Assembly (NCBI GenBank): GCA_030789695.1
Contig: CM061139.1
Coordinates: 200,729,641 to 200,793,640, forward strand
Direction: 5' to 3'
Length of the DNA: 64,000 nt
Source: Scilla litardierei
Taxonomy: Eukaryota > Streptophyta > Magnoliopsida > Asparagales > Asparagaceae
The position numbers and the translations under genes are program-made. This document shows, piece by piece, positions 44,003-54,404 of this stretch. The notes beneath the pieces are model-generated. The model saw nothing but the letters and a program-made list of their open reading frames with translations, searched no databases and had not been told where the DNA came from. Each line of letters begins with the position of its first letter. Position 1 is the stretch's first letter.

Positions 44003-46478
44003 AGGTTTTCAAGATCGCGGGTACAGATTGGCCAAAGCCTCCCCCGCATTTTTCCCCTCCAGTTTGGGTGGCGAGCTGACGAGCTGTCCTGGAGGTCTGC
44101 AAGATAGCGGGTACAGAGTGGCCAAAGCCTCCCCCGCATTTTTCCCCTCCAGTTTGGGTGGCGAGCTGACGAGCTGTCCCGGAGGTCTGCAAGATAGCGG
44201 GTACAGAGTGGCCAAAGCCTCCCCCGCATTTTTCCCCTCCAGTTTGGGTGGCGAGCTGACGAGCTGCCCCGGAGGTCTGCAAGATAGCGGGTACAGAGTG
44301 GCCAAAGCCTCCCCGCATTTTTCCCTCCAGTTTGGGTGGCGAGCTGACGAGCTGCCCCGGAGGTCTGCAAGATCGCGGGTACAGAGTGGCCAAAGCCTCC
44401 CCCGCATTTCCCCCTCCAGTTTGGGTGGCGAGCTGACGAGCTGCCCGGAGGTCTGCAAGATAGCGGGTACAGAGTGGCCAAAGCCTCCCCCTCATTTTTC
44501 CCCTCCAGTTTGGGTGGCGAGCTGACGAGCTGCCCCGGAGGTCTGCAAGATCGCGGGTACAGAGTGGCCAAAGCCTCCCCCGCATTTTTCCCCTCCAGTT
44601 TGGGTGGCGAGCTGACGAGCTGCCCTGGAGGTCTGCAAGATCGCGGGTACAGAGTGGCCAAAGCCTCCCCCGCATTTTCCCCTCCAGTTTGGGTGGCGAG
44701 CTGACGAGCTGCCCCGGAGGTCTGCAAGATAGCGGGTACAGAGTGGCCAAAGCCTCCCCCGCAATTTTCCCCTCCAGTTTGGGTGGCGAGCTGACGAGCT
44801 GCCCCAGAGGTCTGCAAGATAGCGGGTACAGAGTGGCCAAAGCCTCCCCCGCATTTTTCCCTCCAGTTTGGGTGGCGAGCTGACGAGCTGCCCCGGAGGT
44901 CTGCAAGATCGCGGGTACAGAGTGGCCAAAGCCTCCCCCGCATTTTCCCCTCCAGTTTGGGTGGCGAGCTGACGAGCTGCCCCGGAGGTCTGCAAGATAG
45001 CGGGTACAGAGTGGCCAAAGCCTCCCCCGCATTTTTCCTCTACAGTTTGGGTGGCGAGCTGACGAGCTGCCCCGGAGGTCTGCAAGATCGCGGGTACAGA
45101 GTGGCCAAAGCCTCCCCCGCATTTTTCGCCTCCAGTTTGGGTGGCGAGCTGACGAGCTGCCCCGGAGGTCTGCAAGATAGCTGGTACAGAGTGGCCAAAG
45201 CCTCCCCCGCATTTTTTCCCTCCAGTTTGGGTGGCGAGCTGACGAGCTGCCCCGGAGGTCTGCAAGATCGCGGGTACAGAGTGGCCAAAGCCTCCCCCGC
45301 ATTTTTCCCCTCCAGTTTGGGTGGCGAGCTGACGAGCTGCCCCGGAGGTCTGTAAGATAGCGGGTACAGAGTGGCCAAAGCCTCCCCCGCATTTTTTCCC
45401 TCCAGTTTGGGTGGCGAGCTGACGAGCTGCCCCGGAGGTCTGCAAGATCGCGGGTACAGAGTGGCCAAAGCCTCCCCCGCATTTTCCCCTCCAGTTTGGG
45501 TGGCGAGCTGATGAGCTACCCCGGAGGTCTTCAAGATCGCGGGTACAGAGTGGCCAAAGCCTCCCCCGCATTTTTCCCCTCCAGTTTGGGTGAGGAGCTG
45601 ACGAGCTGCCCCGGAGGTCTGCAAGATAGCGGGTACAGAGTGGCCAAAGCCTCCCCCGCATTTTCCCCCTCCAGTTTGGGTGGCGAGCTGACGAGCTGCC
45701 CCGGAGGTCTGCAAGATCGCGGGTACAGAGTGGCCAAAGCCTCCCCCGCATTTTCCCCTCCAGTTTGGGTGGCGAGCTGACGAGCTGCCCCGGAGGTCTT
45801 CAAGATCGCGGGTACAGAGTGGCCAAAGCCTCCCCCGCATTTTCCCCTCCAGTTTGGGTGGCGAGCTGACGAGCTGCCCCGGATGTCTGCAAGATAGCGG
45901 GTACAGAGTGGCCAAAGCCTCCCCCGCATTTTTTCCCTCCAGTTTGGGTGGCGAGCTGACGAGCTGCCCCGGAGGTCTGCAAGATCGCGGGTACAGAGTG
46001 GCCAAAGCCTCCCCCGCATTTTCCCCTCCAGTTTGGGTGGTGAGCTGACGAGCTGCCCCGGAGGTCTGCAAGATAGCGGGTACAGAGTGGCCAAAGCCTC
46101 CCCCGCATTTTCCCCTCCAGTTTGGGTGGCGAGCTGACGAGCTGCCCCGGAGGTCTGCAAGATCGCGGGTACAGAGTGGCCAATGCCTCCCCCGCATTTT
46201 CCCCTCCAGTTTGGGTGGCGAGCTGACGAGCTGCCCCGGAGGTCTGCAAGATAGCGGGTACAGAGTGGCCAAAGCCTCCTCCGCATTTTTCCCCTCCAGT
46301 TTGGGTGGCGAGCTGACGAGCTGCCCCGGAGGTCTGCAAGATCGCGGGTACAGAGTGGCCAAAGCCTCCCCCGCATTTTCCCCCCCAGTTTGGGTGGCGA
46401 GCTGACGAGCTGCCCCGGAGGTCTTCAAGATCGCGGGTACAGATTGGCCAAAGCCTCCCCCGCATTTTTCCCCTCCTC
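44003..46478. repeat. Tandem array of a 90-bp unit, about 28 copies
   Basis: Units of 88-90 bp run GGTCTGCAAGAT(A/C)GCGG, GTACAGAGTGGCCAAAGC, CTCCCCCGCATTTTTCCCC, TCCAGTTTGGGTGGCGAGC, TGACGAGCTGCCCCGGA. Successive units often alternate between GATAGCGG and GATCGCGG, most clearly from about 44,900 to 46,340. Because 90 bp is 30 codons, long open frames of up to 546 codons run through the array on the minus strand and shorter ones on the plus strand. The 88- and 89-bp units shift the frame repeatedly and no family is matched, so these frames are not annotated as genes. Confidence 0.97.
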
Positions 46479-46757
46479 CTCGAACTGAGGGTGGAGATTT
46501 CATCTCATGTTCTGGGGCTCCGAGGGGCCGGGCTGTGGCTCCGCCCCCGCCGCCGGGTAGCTTCCCATCGCCTTAGTAACGGCCTCGAAGCTCTTCAGGA
46601 CTGCGCGGGCCGAAGTATGGTCTGTCTCGGTGCCCATCCCCGGAGGGGGGTCGGGCCGGGGTGATTAGTAGAGAGAGCGGCTCCTGACCCACGGGATCCT
46701 TGCCGTGGTCAGGGTTCCGAGAGATCGGCATGGAGTCTAACATGGGTGTGACCCTTC

Positions 46758-46776
46758 GTTCCCACAGACGGCGCCA
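46758..46776 (-). promoter_or_regulatory. Primer binding site of the satellite-bearing element
   Basis: Minus strand TGGCGCCGTCTGTGGGAAC begins 2 nt inside the right LTR. Its first nine bases complement the 3' end of plant tRNA-Asp, and the motif is typical of some plant Ty3/gypsy lineages. Confidence 0.8.
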
Positions 46777-46778
46777 AT

Positions 46779-48069
46779 TGTTACGAGGTGGAACTCGCGT
46801 ACAATGAATTTGTATTATGGGGAACCAAGGGCACGGTGGTTATATGGAGAAGAAGGTTTAGGTAGGCTGTTTTACAAGTGATTAGTGGGGTGAAGAAGTT
46901 GTACCCGTTGCCGGTGGTGATCACGGGGCCGAGTCTCTCCGGATGCGGCAGAGTAAGATTGGATGGCGGGAGGCTGAAGTTGATGTCGACCAAGGGGCGA
47001 GCTTTCCTGCAGCACGAGCAACTCGTCAGAAGGGCGGGGTTGGGGTCCAACCCTTAGCCCCTCCGATGCCTAAGTCAGTAATAGGACTTAAAACGGGGGC
47101 TAGGCACGCCGGTCGGGCTCACGGTGTGTCAACCGTACGTGGCGAGCTATAGGTGGGAGAACAAAGATATGGACGACCTTTGCTCTCGTGTGTGAATGAT
47201 AGATTGAGAGAGAATTTGCCAAAAAACCCCTCCTCCACCGCAAGAGGAGAGGGGGTATTTATACCTGACGGGAGATGACTAGGCGGGGCTGACCTGGCAT
47301 GCTGACTAGACGTGCTGAGCTGACTCGGTTGTCAGCGGAAGCTTCGGACAAGGACGTCAGGAACAGGAGTGCCTGACCTGCTTTTGTCAGACGGCGCAAC
47401 GGCCAGGGGCACTTTTTTCAGGGTGTCAGGGCCGAAAGCATTAATTGTCAAGGGGCTTAGCTGCCAGGGGGTGCTTTGTCAGATGGTCGAGCGGCGTAAG
47501 TGTCAGTTGTGTCCTTGTACTAGGTTGTTTGTCGTGTCCGATGAGCCAAGGGTCAGGCAGAGCGCCTCCCAGTGGCAGGGCCCCAAACGATCCTCTGGGC
47601 CGACCTGGGCAGCGGATGTGCGGCCCGGCCACACATTTTTGGGTGTGGATCCTGGGTCACCAGTGGGGGGAACGGGTGTGCCTCTGTCAACATCCAAGGC
47701 TGCACTGTTCGGGCGTGCCTCGAGCGCATTGCTCCTGGGGACCGAGCGAGAGTGGTTAAGCGCCTCTGTCGGGGGGGCAAGGCGAGGTGCACCCATCCCC
47801 CTGTAGTCTCGGACTTTCGGGTCGGCTGACGTCCTACAGGCCTCTGAAGTTCGGTCGAGGGGCGCCCTTACGTCGGGTCGGCCGCACGTTCGGGACGGGC
47901 GAGCCCGCGAGGTATATTAGTGGTTCTGGGAGAGAAGTCGGACTCCCACAATCTTTAGGTCGTAACATTCGTCAATCCGTAGCACGGTCTTTAGGATGGC
48001 GGGGCGCGCTGCCAATTGCCAGCAGTCCAGGTCAAGAAGTCGGGCTATCACGATCTTTAGGTCGTAACA
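46779..48069 (-). repeat. LTR (5' in element sense) of the satellite-bearing element
   Basis: The same 1,291 bp as 41,763-43,053 with scattered single-base changes. It carries its own TATAAATA on the minus strand (about 47,256). Confidence 0.9.
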
Positions 48070-48074
48070 CATAC

Positions 48075-49066
48075 AATCATAGAATAATCAAGTCAAAATC
48101 CAATGAAATGAAACAACTAAGATTTTAACACCAACGTGTAAAGTGTGATGATTAAAATTGAAGCACATAGGGAGAATCATTAAGGAAGTCAACCGGAACC
48201 AATCCACATTTTCCATATAACATTCTATCACCTAGGATTGATTTTTCCCACCTCATTAAAAATGAGTTCAAGGTACCACACCCCAAAACATAGCCTATAA
48301 GGACTCTTAGATGTGGGGTGGCATTGCTTGGCGAGTAAATACACCAACGCTAAAGTTTACCCATAAAGCTTATGCTGGATACTCGTGGGTAACACCGTTG
48401 CCAAGGATTGTATCCATTTTCCATACGGAGCAATTATCTTTTGTTTTTCACAAAATTTTTTTTAATAAAAACACTTATAACAATAATTTCTTTTTCTCAA
48501 TTTTTATCCATGGCAAGGTATGTCATATCCCTTAGATTTGCAGTTAAGTTTTCCTCCTACATTCACATTCCATACTTCATAAACGATATCTCCAAATGTG
48601 CAACAATAATAATACATGTGGAAGTGAAGTAGGTGGTGTAGAAATCAAGTTATTTTCAGTCATTGAACATGCCATGAATATTTAGAAATATGAACATGCG
48701 CATGTGGCAAAAGAAATAATACACCAATTTCTACATACATGTGAAATTCATACGTGCATACTTCAATAATAGATCAAAGAGAAAAGATACACATTTAAGC
48801 ACCATTTTTGTTGGTTTTTCAGTTTTTTTAAATGCATGAAGTACTAAAGCAAACATGAGATGCAATCACACAAACAAAAAAAATCATGCACACATAGCAA
48901 TGCAAATACTAGCACACAAACAAAGAAAAGTCATGCACAAAAAAAAAACTATGAAGATATTCATTAAGTTCAAAGAATGAGATATACCTTCGCGTCGCCG
49001 TTTGACTAAGGAGCTAAAAAGTAACGAGACATTCAATTTATCGCTCCTCGTCAAATTTCCATCCAC
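48075..49066 (-). other. Non-coding 3' part of the second gag-only element
   Basis: AT-rich, with no pol motif in any frame. It corresponds to the place where protease and integrase would follow gag in a complete Sirevirus. Together with 41,449-41,757 it joins gag to the polypurine tract. Confidence 0.6.
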
Positions 49067-49291
49067 CTACAAAAGAGGTGTCGTGTGTGACCTTGGAATC
49101 CAACAAGGTCCACTCACGTTAGTCATCAAAGATTTAGGAACCCATATTTGTTTGAACTTAATGTTTTTGTTCCTATATTTGCAATGATATGAAGTATGAC
49201 CAACGCATCCACATGTAAAGCACTTAGCATGAAGATTTCCAACCTTTGTTGATTCAATGTGAACTTTTCTATATTTTGTTTTTTTCAACAT
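49067..49291 (-). pseudogene. Gag C-terminal extension with second zinc knuckle, out of frame
   Basis: Overlaps the end of the main gag frame in a different frame. It encodes CFTCGCVGHTSYHC, a second CCHC knuckle, then KQIWVPKSL and TNVSGP, the typical continuation of Sirevirus gag towards protease. A frameshift near 49,270-49,290 separates it from the 552-codon frame. It stops at 49,067, before any protease motif. Confidence 0.75.
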
Positions 49292-50927
49292 TTTTAAGAC
49301 CGTATCCTAGTCCTCGCCTATTATTGCCATAAATTTGATTTCCAAGAATAATGTCCAAATTTTGTTTTCCAATGGAAAATATCTTTATTGACAATTCTAG
49401 GGTGGTGACTTTGGATTTCAGGATATCGTTTTCATTCACAAGCAAAGTGCATTTACTAATGAAAGCTTGCTTGTTTTCCTCTTCTTTCTTTTCAAAATCC
49501 CTCATTTTTTCTTTAAGTTCAAGATTTAGCATGTTAATCTTTTCAGAAAGCAATTCATTTTCAACTTCAAGCTTTGTCTTATCTAGCTTATACATGCTAA
49601 TATCCTTTAATAAAGAGGGACATGAAAGGCAATCTGTTTTTTCAGACAAGCTAGCTTTCTCCTTATTTAACATGTCAATTGTAGTGTTACATGCAACAAT
49701 TTCAGTTTTCAGTTTTTCAATTTCCTTAGACATGTCATACTTAGATTGTTGCATATCAAAGTTATCATTTCTATAACTATCCACATCAGCTTCTAGCTCA
49801 TTAATAGTATTTTGCATACCTTTCAAGAATTCTAACAATTCAGCCTTAGTGGGAGATCCTACCTCATTGTGGTTGGCCATTAATGCCATGCAGGAGTGGG
49901 CTTCATGTTCATCCTCCTCATCCTCAGCTTCGCTATCCATATCCCACGTCAGCACTTTCGTTTTTCCTTTTGCAACTTGAGCTGTGTGTTGTTGTGGGCA
50001 ATCTTTTATGTGGTGCCCTTTCTTCCTGCATTTAAAACATTCACTTCTATTAATAGCTTTCTGATAAGAGGAATTTCTACCAAAATTAGAATTATTAGAA
50101 CGAATGAACCTTTTCCCCATCTCAGCTCTTCCTTGATCAGTCTGAATGTATCTCCTGAAGTTTCTGACCATTAAAGCTTGCTCCTCATCAAGATCCTCGT
50201 CGTTAGCTTGAAGAGCTAATGGTGTGGAAGCTTTGGTCTTCTCTTCAGGTTTCTCTCTGGCTTCTATACTCTGCAACTCAAGCTCGTGTGACATTAGGTT
50301 GCCTATCAAGTCCTCCACTTTCATTGTTGATAAGTCCTTAGCTTCTTGAATAGCTGTGACTTTAGGCCTGAACGAGCTTGGTAGCGCCCTTAAGATCTTT
50401 CGTACATGTTCATGGCTAGAGTATGGCTTACCGAGGGAACTGGATTTGTAGACGATGTCTGTGAACCTCGCAAACATGTCTTTAACTGATTCTGTTGGTA
50501 GCATGCGGAAGCTCTCATATTCAGTGCTCAGCAATGCAATTCTGGATTCCTTTACTTGCGATGTTTCCTCGTGTGTCACCTCCAGAGTATGCCAGATTTC
50601 CTGCGCAGTTAGACAATGTGAGATACGATTAAACTCAGATTTATCAAGAGAGCATATAAGCGCATTCATAGCTTTACCATTAAGAGTATAAAGTTTCTTA
50701 TCAGCTAAATCCCACTTGTCTTTAGGCTTAATCATAACAGTGTCTTCAATTTTAATAGTGGGTAGACTATAACCATTTTCAATAATATCCCACACATCAT
50801 AATCTACAGACACTAGATAGATTTTCATCCTAGCCTTCCAATATGCAAAGTCAACACCGTTAAACTTAGGGGGACGGGATATAGACTGACCTTCAGCAAA
50901 AGCACAATCAGATATATTCATGGTCAT
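49269..50927 (-). CDS. gag: Sirevirus-like gag polyprotein, 552 residues, open
   Basis: Structural polyprotein expected to form cytoplasmic virus-like particles and bind element RNA. The start ATG lies about 30 nt after the primer site. Residues 1-50 have the gag entry block (RPPKFNGVDFAYWKARMKIY, W46); residues 80-215 the capsid-like UBN2 core (KAMNALICSL, IWHTLEVTHEETSQVKESRI, LRALPSSF, LIGNLMSHEL). A CCHC zinc knuckle has C297, C300, H305 and C310. An acidic stretch (331-342) follows, then a long predicted coiled coil (about 360-520) of the kind seen in Sirevirus gags. There are no internal stops, unlike the related frame at 15.4-17.6 kb. The C-terminal second zinc knuckle has been lost to a frameshift. 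With no pol in the element, this gag could only act together with enzymes supplied by other copies. Confidence 0.9.
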   Translation of the reverse strand: MTMNISDCAFAEGQSISRPPKFNGVDFAYWKARMKIYLVSVDYDVWDIIENGYSLPTIKIEDTVMIKPKDKWDLADKKLYTLNGKAMNALICSLDKSEFNRISHCLTAQEIWHTLEVTHEETSQVKESRIALLSTEYESFRMLPTESVKDMFARFTDIVYKSSSLGKPYSSHEHVRKILRALPSSFRPKVTAIQEAKDLSTMKVEDLIGNLMSHELELQSIEAREKPEEKTKASTPLALQANDEDLDEEQALMVRNFRRYIQTDQGRAEMGKRFIRSNNSNFGRNSSYQKAINRSECFKCRKKGHHIKDCPQQHTAQVAKGKTKVLTWDMDSEAEDEEDEHEAHSCMALMANHNEVGSPTKAELLEFLKGMQNTINELEADVDSYRNDNFDMQQSKYDMSKEIEKLKTEIVACNTTIDMLNKEKASLSEKTDCLSCPSLLKDISMYKLDKTKLEVENELLSEKINMLNLELKEKMRDFEKKEEENKQAFISKCTLLVNENDILKSKVTTLELSIKIFSIGKQNLDIILGNQIYGNNRRGLGYGLKNVEKNKI

Positions 50928-50958
50928 CTAAAAATCTAGACTAGATCCTCTAAACTAG

Positions 50959-50970
50959 CTTTGATACCAC
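50959..50970 (-). promoter_or_regulatory. Primer binding site (initiator tRNA-Met type)
   Basis: Minus strand TGGTATCAAAGC, 2 nt from the LTR end, matches the usual plant Copia site with one change. It fixes the orientation of the element. Confidence 0.9.
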
Positions 50971-50972
50971 TT

Positions 50973-52889
50973 GTTGGATCTGGATAGTAGCCTAGAGGGG
51001 GGGTGAATATGCTATTAAAAATATTCTTGCAACCCATAAACAACCACACGCAGTTATAGGCACAGACAGGGCAATAAAATAGCAATAACAAAATACGCAC
51101 AGATATACCCTGGTTCGGTCATCCCCACGACCTACTCCAGCCCCCGAAAGCAACTACTAGATAGATATGTAATCAAGTACAGCTACAATGAGTCGAGATC
51201 CCAAATCTACTCTCACCTAGCTCGTACGCACACCACGTGCTCTACACTATCAATCTAGTCAGATGCTCTCCCTCCGTGACGACTCCCAAGTTGTCAGGTC
51301 CCCAAAAGAAACACAAAAGTTAAAGTTTCCCCTACGAGGATCTAACACAACAACTACACAAAATAATGATAAATAGAGTTTAGGAATCTCAATTTGTGTA
51401 GCAGCGATGTCCTCGTCAATCAGCACGGGTCAGATCTCGTCTGACGTAGATGTAGTCTCCGATATCCCCTCAAAAGTTCTGCTCCACTCTCGATGAAAAC
51501 TTGCGCCTTCCACCAAAGATTGAAACTTGTGGCACCTCCCCAAAGATTGCAACTTGCGGTATCAAGCTTCCTTTGATGATGCCATACGAATAACTTGCGC
51601 ACGCTGTTCTGCAGACAAAGAGTCTAGCACACAAGAATTTTGCACACACAAAAATCTCGGCACCCTGAAATTTTGCACACTGAAAATTTTGCACACACAC
51701 AAAAAAATCGGCACACACAAAGGAATTTGGCACGCATAAAAATTTTGCAAGCACTGAAATTTTTTGCACCCACAAAACAAAATTCGACACACACAGAATT
51801 CGGCCCAAAAAAGGAGGTCTTGCAAAAATAATTTTGCACACAGGAAGAATGTGCACACCAAAAATCCACAGACAAATAATTTTGCACACCAAAGATTCCG
51901 CACATCACCTCAAAAAGAAAAGGGGTTAATGATCTTCTAATTAAGAGTGAAAGCAAGCACTTACCCCCTTTTCACTTTTCAATGCAACCTCAAATAATTT
52001 TTGCACACCAAAAAGATTCCTTTATTCACGTGTGCACAGGGGTCTCCACAAATTTCGGCTCCCTCTTCATTTGTGTTGTGCGGCTGCTGCTCTTGGGAAT
52101 GAGGAAGTATGCAGCTTGATGTTTTGGTTTTCAACGGGGAAGCACTTGATAAATCTTGGCCCTAAAAAAATTGCACATGCTTTAATTTGCAAAGCCAAGA
52201 AAATAATCTGAATTGCACAAAACGATGAGAGAGTAATATTAGATAAAAAGACTTCGCTTTGCATTAACGTGGCCAGCCTCGGGATGCTCTTGGAGATTTA
52301 TAAAACGGCTCACGCTTCCCCTTTTTTTTAATTTTGATTGAAAGAGAACCTCATAACAAAGTGCGGCTGCAAAAAATTGAAGGCTTACTTTAAAAAAAAT
52401 CGACAGACTCCCCCTTAACAATTCGGCACCTAGGGTTTTTCATATTCCTTTTTTAAGGGTAGAGGGGTATTAAAATGGGCTGGCCTCTCTCTTGGATATA
52501 CGCAAGCCCAGGGAACACAACAAAAAAAACAAGCTCACCCCTAGTTTTGAATGGGTGCGGCAGTACACAGGTCAAAGAGATTAATTATTATTATTTAATG
52601 GCTCTCCTCACAAATTTCGGCCTACTCCCCTGTTGCCCCCTTGATTTTTTTGGTTGAGCTCTCATGACTAGGATTTGGCTTGGTACGGAATAGGTTTAGG
52701 GGTTTGACTGCAATAAATATAAGTTAACACAAGTTACGTTCTCCCCTTTCTCCATTGCACATTCCCCAAATCCTTTCCGTGAATTAATCGCACGTTCGCC
52801 GTTCCTGAAACACTTAGCACACACGTTAAAAACGTTCACACACGTTTGTTATCATCAACCACGAAGTTCACAGATCGTTGCTACCAACA
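50973..52889 (-). repeat. LTR (5' in element sense) of the second gag-only element
   Basis: 1,917 bp, a near copy of 39,515-41,432 with the same AAATTTTGCACAC-type repeats (about 51,610-51,910) and TTTATAAA promoter candidate (about 52,298). It ends at ACCAACA, 52,889. Confidence 0.9.
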
Positions 52890-52894
52890 GTTTC

Positions 52895-54153
52895 GAGTTC
52901 TCATATCCTTAGCAGTAAATCATGGTTGGAAGCTATTTCAGATGGATGTGAAAAATGCTTTCCTTCAAGGAGATATAGAAGAAGAAGTCTATATGAGTGT
53001 CCCACCTGGACATCCACAAGAGTCCATTTTTGGAGTAGCTTGCAAATTAAGAAAAGCTATTTATGGGCTTAAGCAATCACCACGAGCCTGGTATGCTAAA
53101 CTAAGTTCGGTCCTCATGATGAATGGTCTCAAGAGAAGCGCTGCAGATCCGACCTTATTTGTTAAGAGAAGTAAGTCTGGCATCATTATCGTTTTGGTAT
53201 ATGTAGATGATATTGTGATCACTGGTGATGATCAAGCTGAAATCTCAAGACCGAAAGCATTGATGCATAGAAGATTTACTATCAAGGATTTGGGATTACT
53301 AAAATATTTTCATGGGTTGGAAGTTGTCTACTCCGATAAAGGTATGTTTCTTAATCAGATGAAGTATGTTCTTGACTTATTGAAGGAAACAGGAAAGATG
53401 GGTGTTAAACCGTCAGATACGCCTACTGATAGTGATGGTAAGCTTGATGCTGATGGCGAATTATATTCGGATATTGGAAAGTTTCAACGCTTGGTTGGCC
53501 GACTGATTTATCTTACTATTACTCGCCCGGATATTTCATATGATGTAAGTCTGGTAAGCCGATTCATGCATGCTCCTACTGTTAATCATATGAATGCTGT
53601 TAATAGAATATTACAGTATCTGAAGAGCTCACCTGGAAGAGGTATTTGGATGCATAAGAATGGACATACTGACATTACTGCTTATACTGATGCTGATTGT
53701 GCTGGATGTTCTGTTGATAGAAGATCTATAACCAGTTATTGCACATTTGTTGATGGCAATTTAGTCACTTGGAAGAGTAAAAAGCAAAATGTGGTAGCTC
53801 GATCAAGTGCAGAAGCTGAATACCGTGCAATAGCCTCCACGACAAGCGAAATAATTTGGCTTCGGGCTCTTCTCAATGATTTAGGCTTTGGTTCGTCTCG
53901 ACCTACAATGATGTTTTGTGATAATCAAGCAGCGATTCATATTGCATCAAATCCCGTGTTTCATGAAAGGACTAAACACATTGAGGTAGATTGTCACTTT
54001 ATGCGAGAGAATAAACATGCCTATATCATATGCACTCAATTTGTTCGTAGTGATCAACAACTAGCTGATATCTTCACCAAAGGTTTATTCGCTGCTAAAT
54101 TCCAAGAGATATTATCCAAGTTGGGCTCTATCGAGACTTTCGCACTAACTTGA
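52895..54153 (+). pseudogene. Copia pol, C-terminal part: reverse transcriptase and RNase H
   Basis: This stretch stays open for 419 codons to TGA 54,151-54,153, but it is cut from its start by the nested insertion, so it is part of a broken gene. RT motifs are LFQMDVKNAFLQGD, YGLKQSPRAWY and catalytic YVDD (53,199-53,210). The connection region has GRLIYLTITRPDISY. RNase H follows with YTDADCAG, RSSAEAEYRA and the later CDNQAAIHIASNPVFHERTKHI, ending with QLADIFTKGL. Catalytic acidic residues of RT and RNase H are in place. The upstream part of the same domain ends at 39,514. An apparent ATG at 52,846 belongs to the nested LTR. Confidence 0.92.
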
Positions 54154-54160
54154 GGGGGAG
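54152..54160 (+). promoter_or_regulatory. Polypurine tract of the dead Copia element
   Basis: GAGGGGGAG overlaps the end of pol and directly precedes the 3' LTR, as is usual in plant Copia elements. Confidence 0.8.
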
Positions 54161-54404
54161 TATTGGAAAGAAGAGAGAATAGGATCCGTTGGATCCATTA
54201 TATGTGTGGTTGATATTTGATGAGCACATATGTTGTTACCATAATTGTCTTTTAGGGGTTGCTAGCCTTATAAATATTGGCGGCTACCCTCCTCATTGTA
54301 ACACAATTGAAATAAGAAAGTCTCTCTTCTCCGTGTGTGGATGTAGGCTATGTTTATAGCCGAACCATGTTAAATCTTTGTCTTTCTTGATTGTTATTTC
54401 TACA
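54161..54404 (+). repeat. 3' LTR (244 bp) of the dead Copia element
   Basis: Begins TATTGGAAAG (TGTTGG expected, so the first dinucleotide is mutated) and ends TTATTTCTACA. It contains a CTTATAAATATT box near 54,268. The end is fixed by duplication copy A, where GTGAGGACAC continues without the LTR. No matching 5' LTR is in the window. Confidence 0.75.

Larger units (their letters stand above)
41763..48069 (-). mobile_element. Non-coding LTR element filled with tandem repeats (satellite-bearing, gypsy-like)
   Basis: LTRs 41,763-43,053 and 46,779-48,069 are both 1,291 bp and about 98% alike by eye, with ends TGTTACGAGG and GGTCGTAACA. CATAC at 41,758-41,762 and 48,070-48,074 is a perfect target duplication. 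A primer site next to the right LTR gives minus orientation. The 3.7-kb internal region holds about 300 bp of leader (46,470-46,778), a 90-bp repeat array, a 170-bp repeat array and no protein domain. It is non-autonomous. It is nested in the gag-only element, which is nested in the Copia pol, so it is the youngest layer of this nest. Confidence 0.92.
39515..52889 (-). mobile_element. Gag-only Sirevirus-like element inserted in the Copia RT gene
   Basis: It starts TGTTGGATCTGG and ends GCTACCAACA; GTTTC at 39,510-39,514 and 52,890-52,894 is a perfect 5-bp target duplication. LTRs are 39,515-41,432 and 50,973-52,889 (1,918 and 1,917 bp, differing by about 2% by eye). The primer site next to the right LTR and the polypurine tract next to the left LTR show minus-strand orientation. 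The only protein encoded is gag; no pol motif occurs. Two further polypurine tracts (about 41,591 and 41,663) fit Sireviruses. The internal region is interrupted by a satellite-bearing element (41,763-48,069). Without it, this element is about 7 kb. Confidence 0.93.
36846..54404 (+). mobile_element. Dead Copia retrotransposon, 5'-truncated and split by a nested insertion
   Basis: Gag, protease, integrase and the start of reverse transcriptase lie at 36,849-39,514; the rest of RT, RNase H and a 244-bp 3' LTR lie at 52,895-54,404. The two halves meet exactly at the GTTTC target duplication of the nested element. No 5' LTR or primer site is seen; the left border abuts an unrelated LTR fragment. 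The short LTR and gag type (LLNSMEP, NNAARVFQL, RAEEDKIF) suit the Ale/Retrofit-like Copia groups, though the lineage call is tentative. Confidence 0.88.

Noticed and set aside
44003..46478. CRISPR-like array
   Set aside because: Repeats are contiguous with no unique spacers, and the context is a plant LTR element.
43842..46503. Open frames of 149-546 codons in the tandem array
   Set aside because: They arise because the 90-bp unit is a multiple of three; frames break at 88- and 89-bp units, occur on both strands and match no family.
52846..52894. ATG at 52,846 as a true start for the RT-RNase H frame
   Set aside because: This codon lies in the LTR of the nested gag-only element; the homologous pol sequence begins only after the target duplication.
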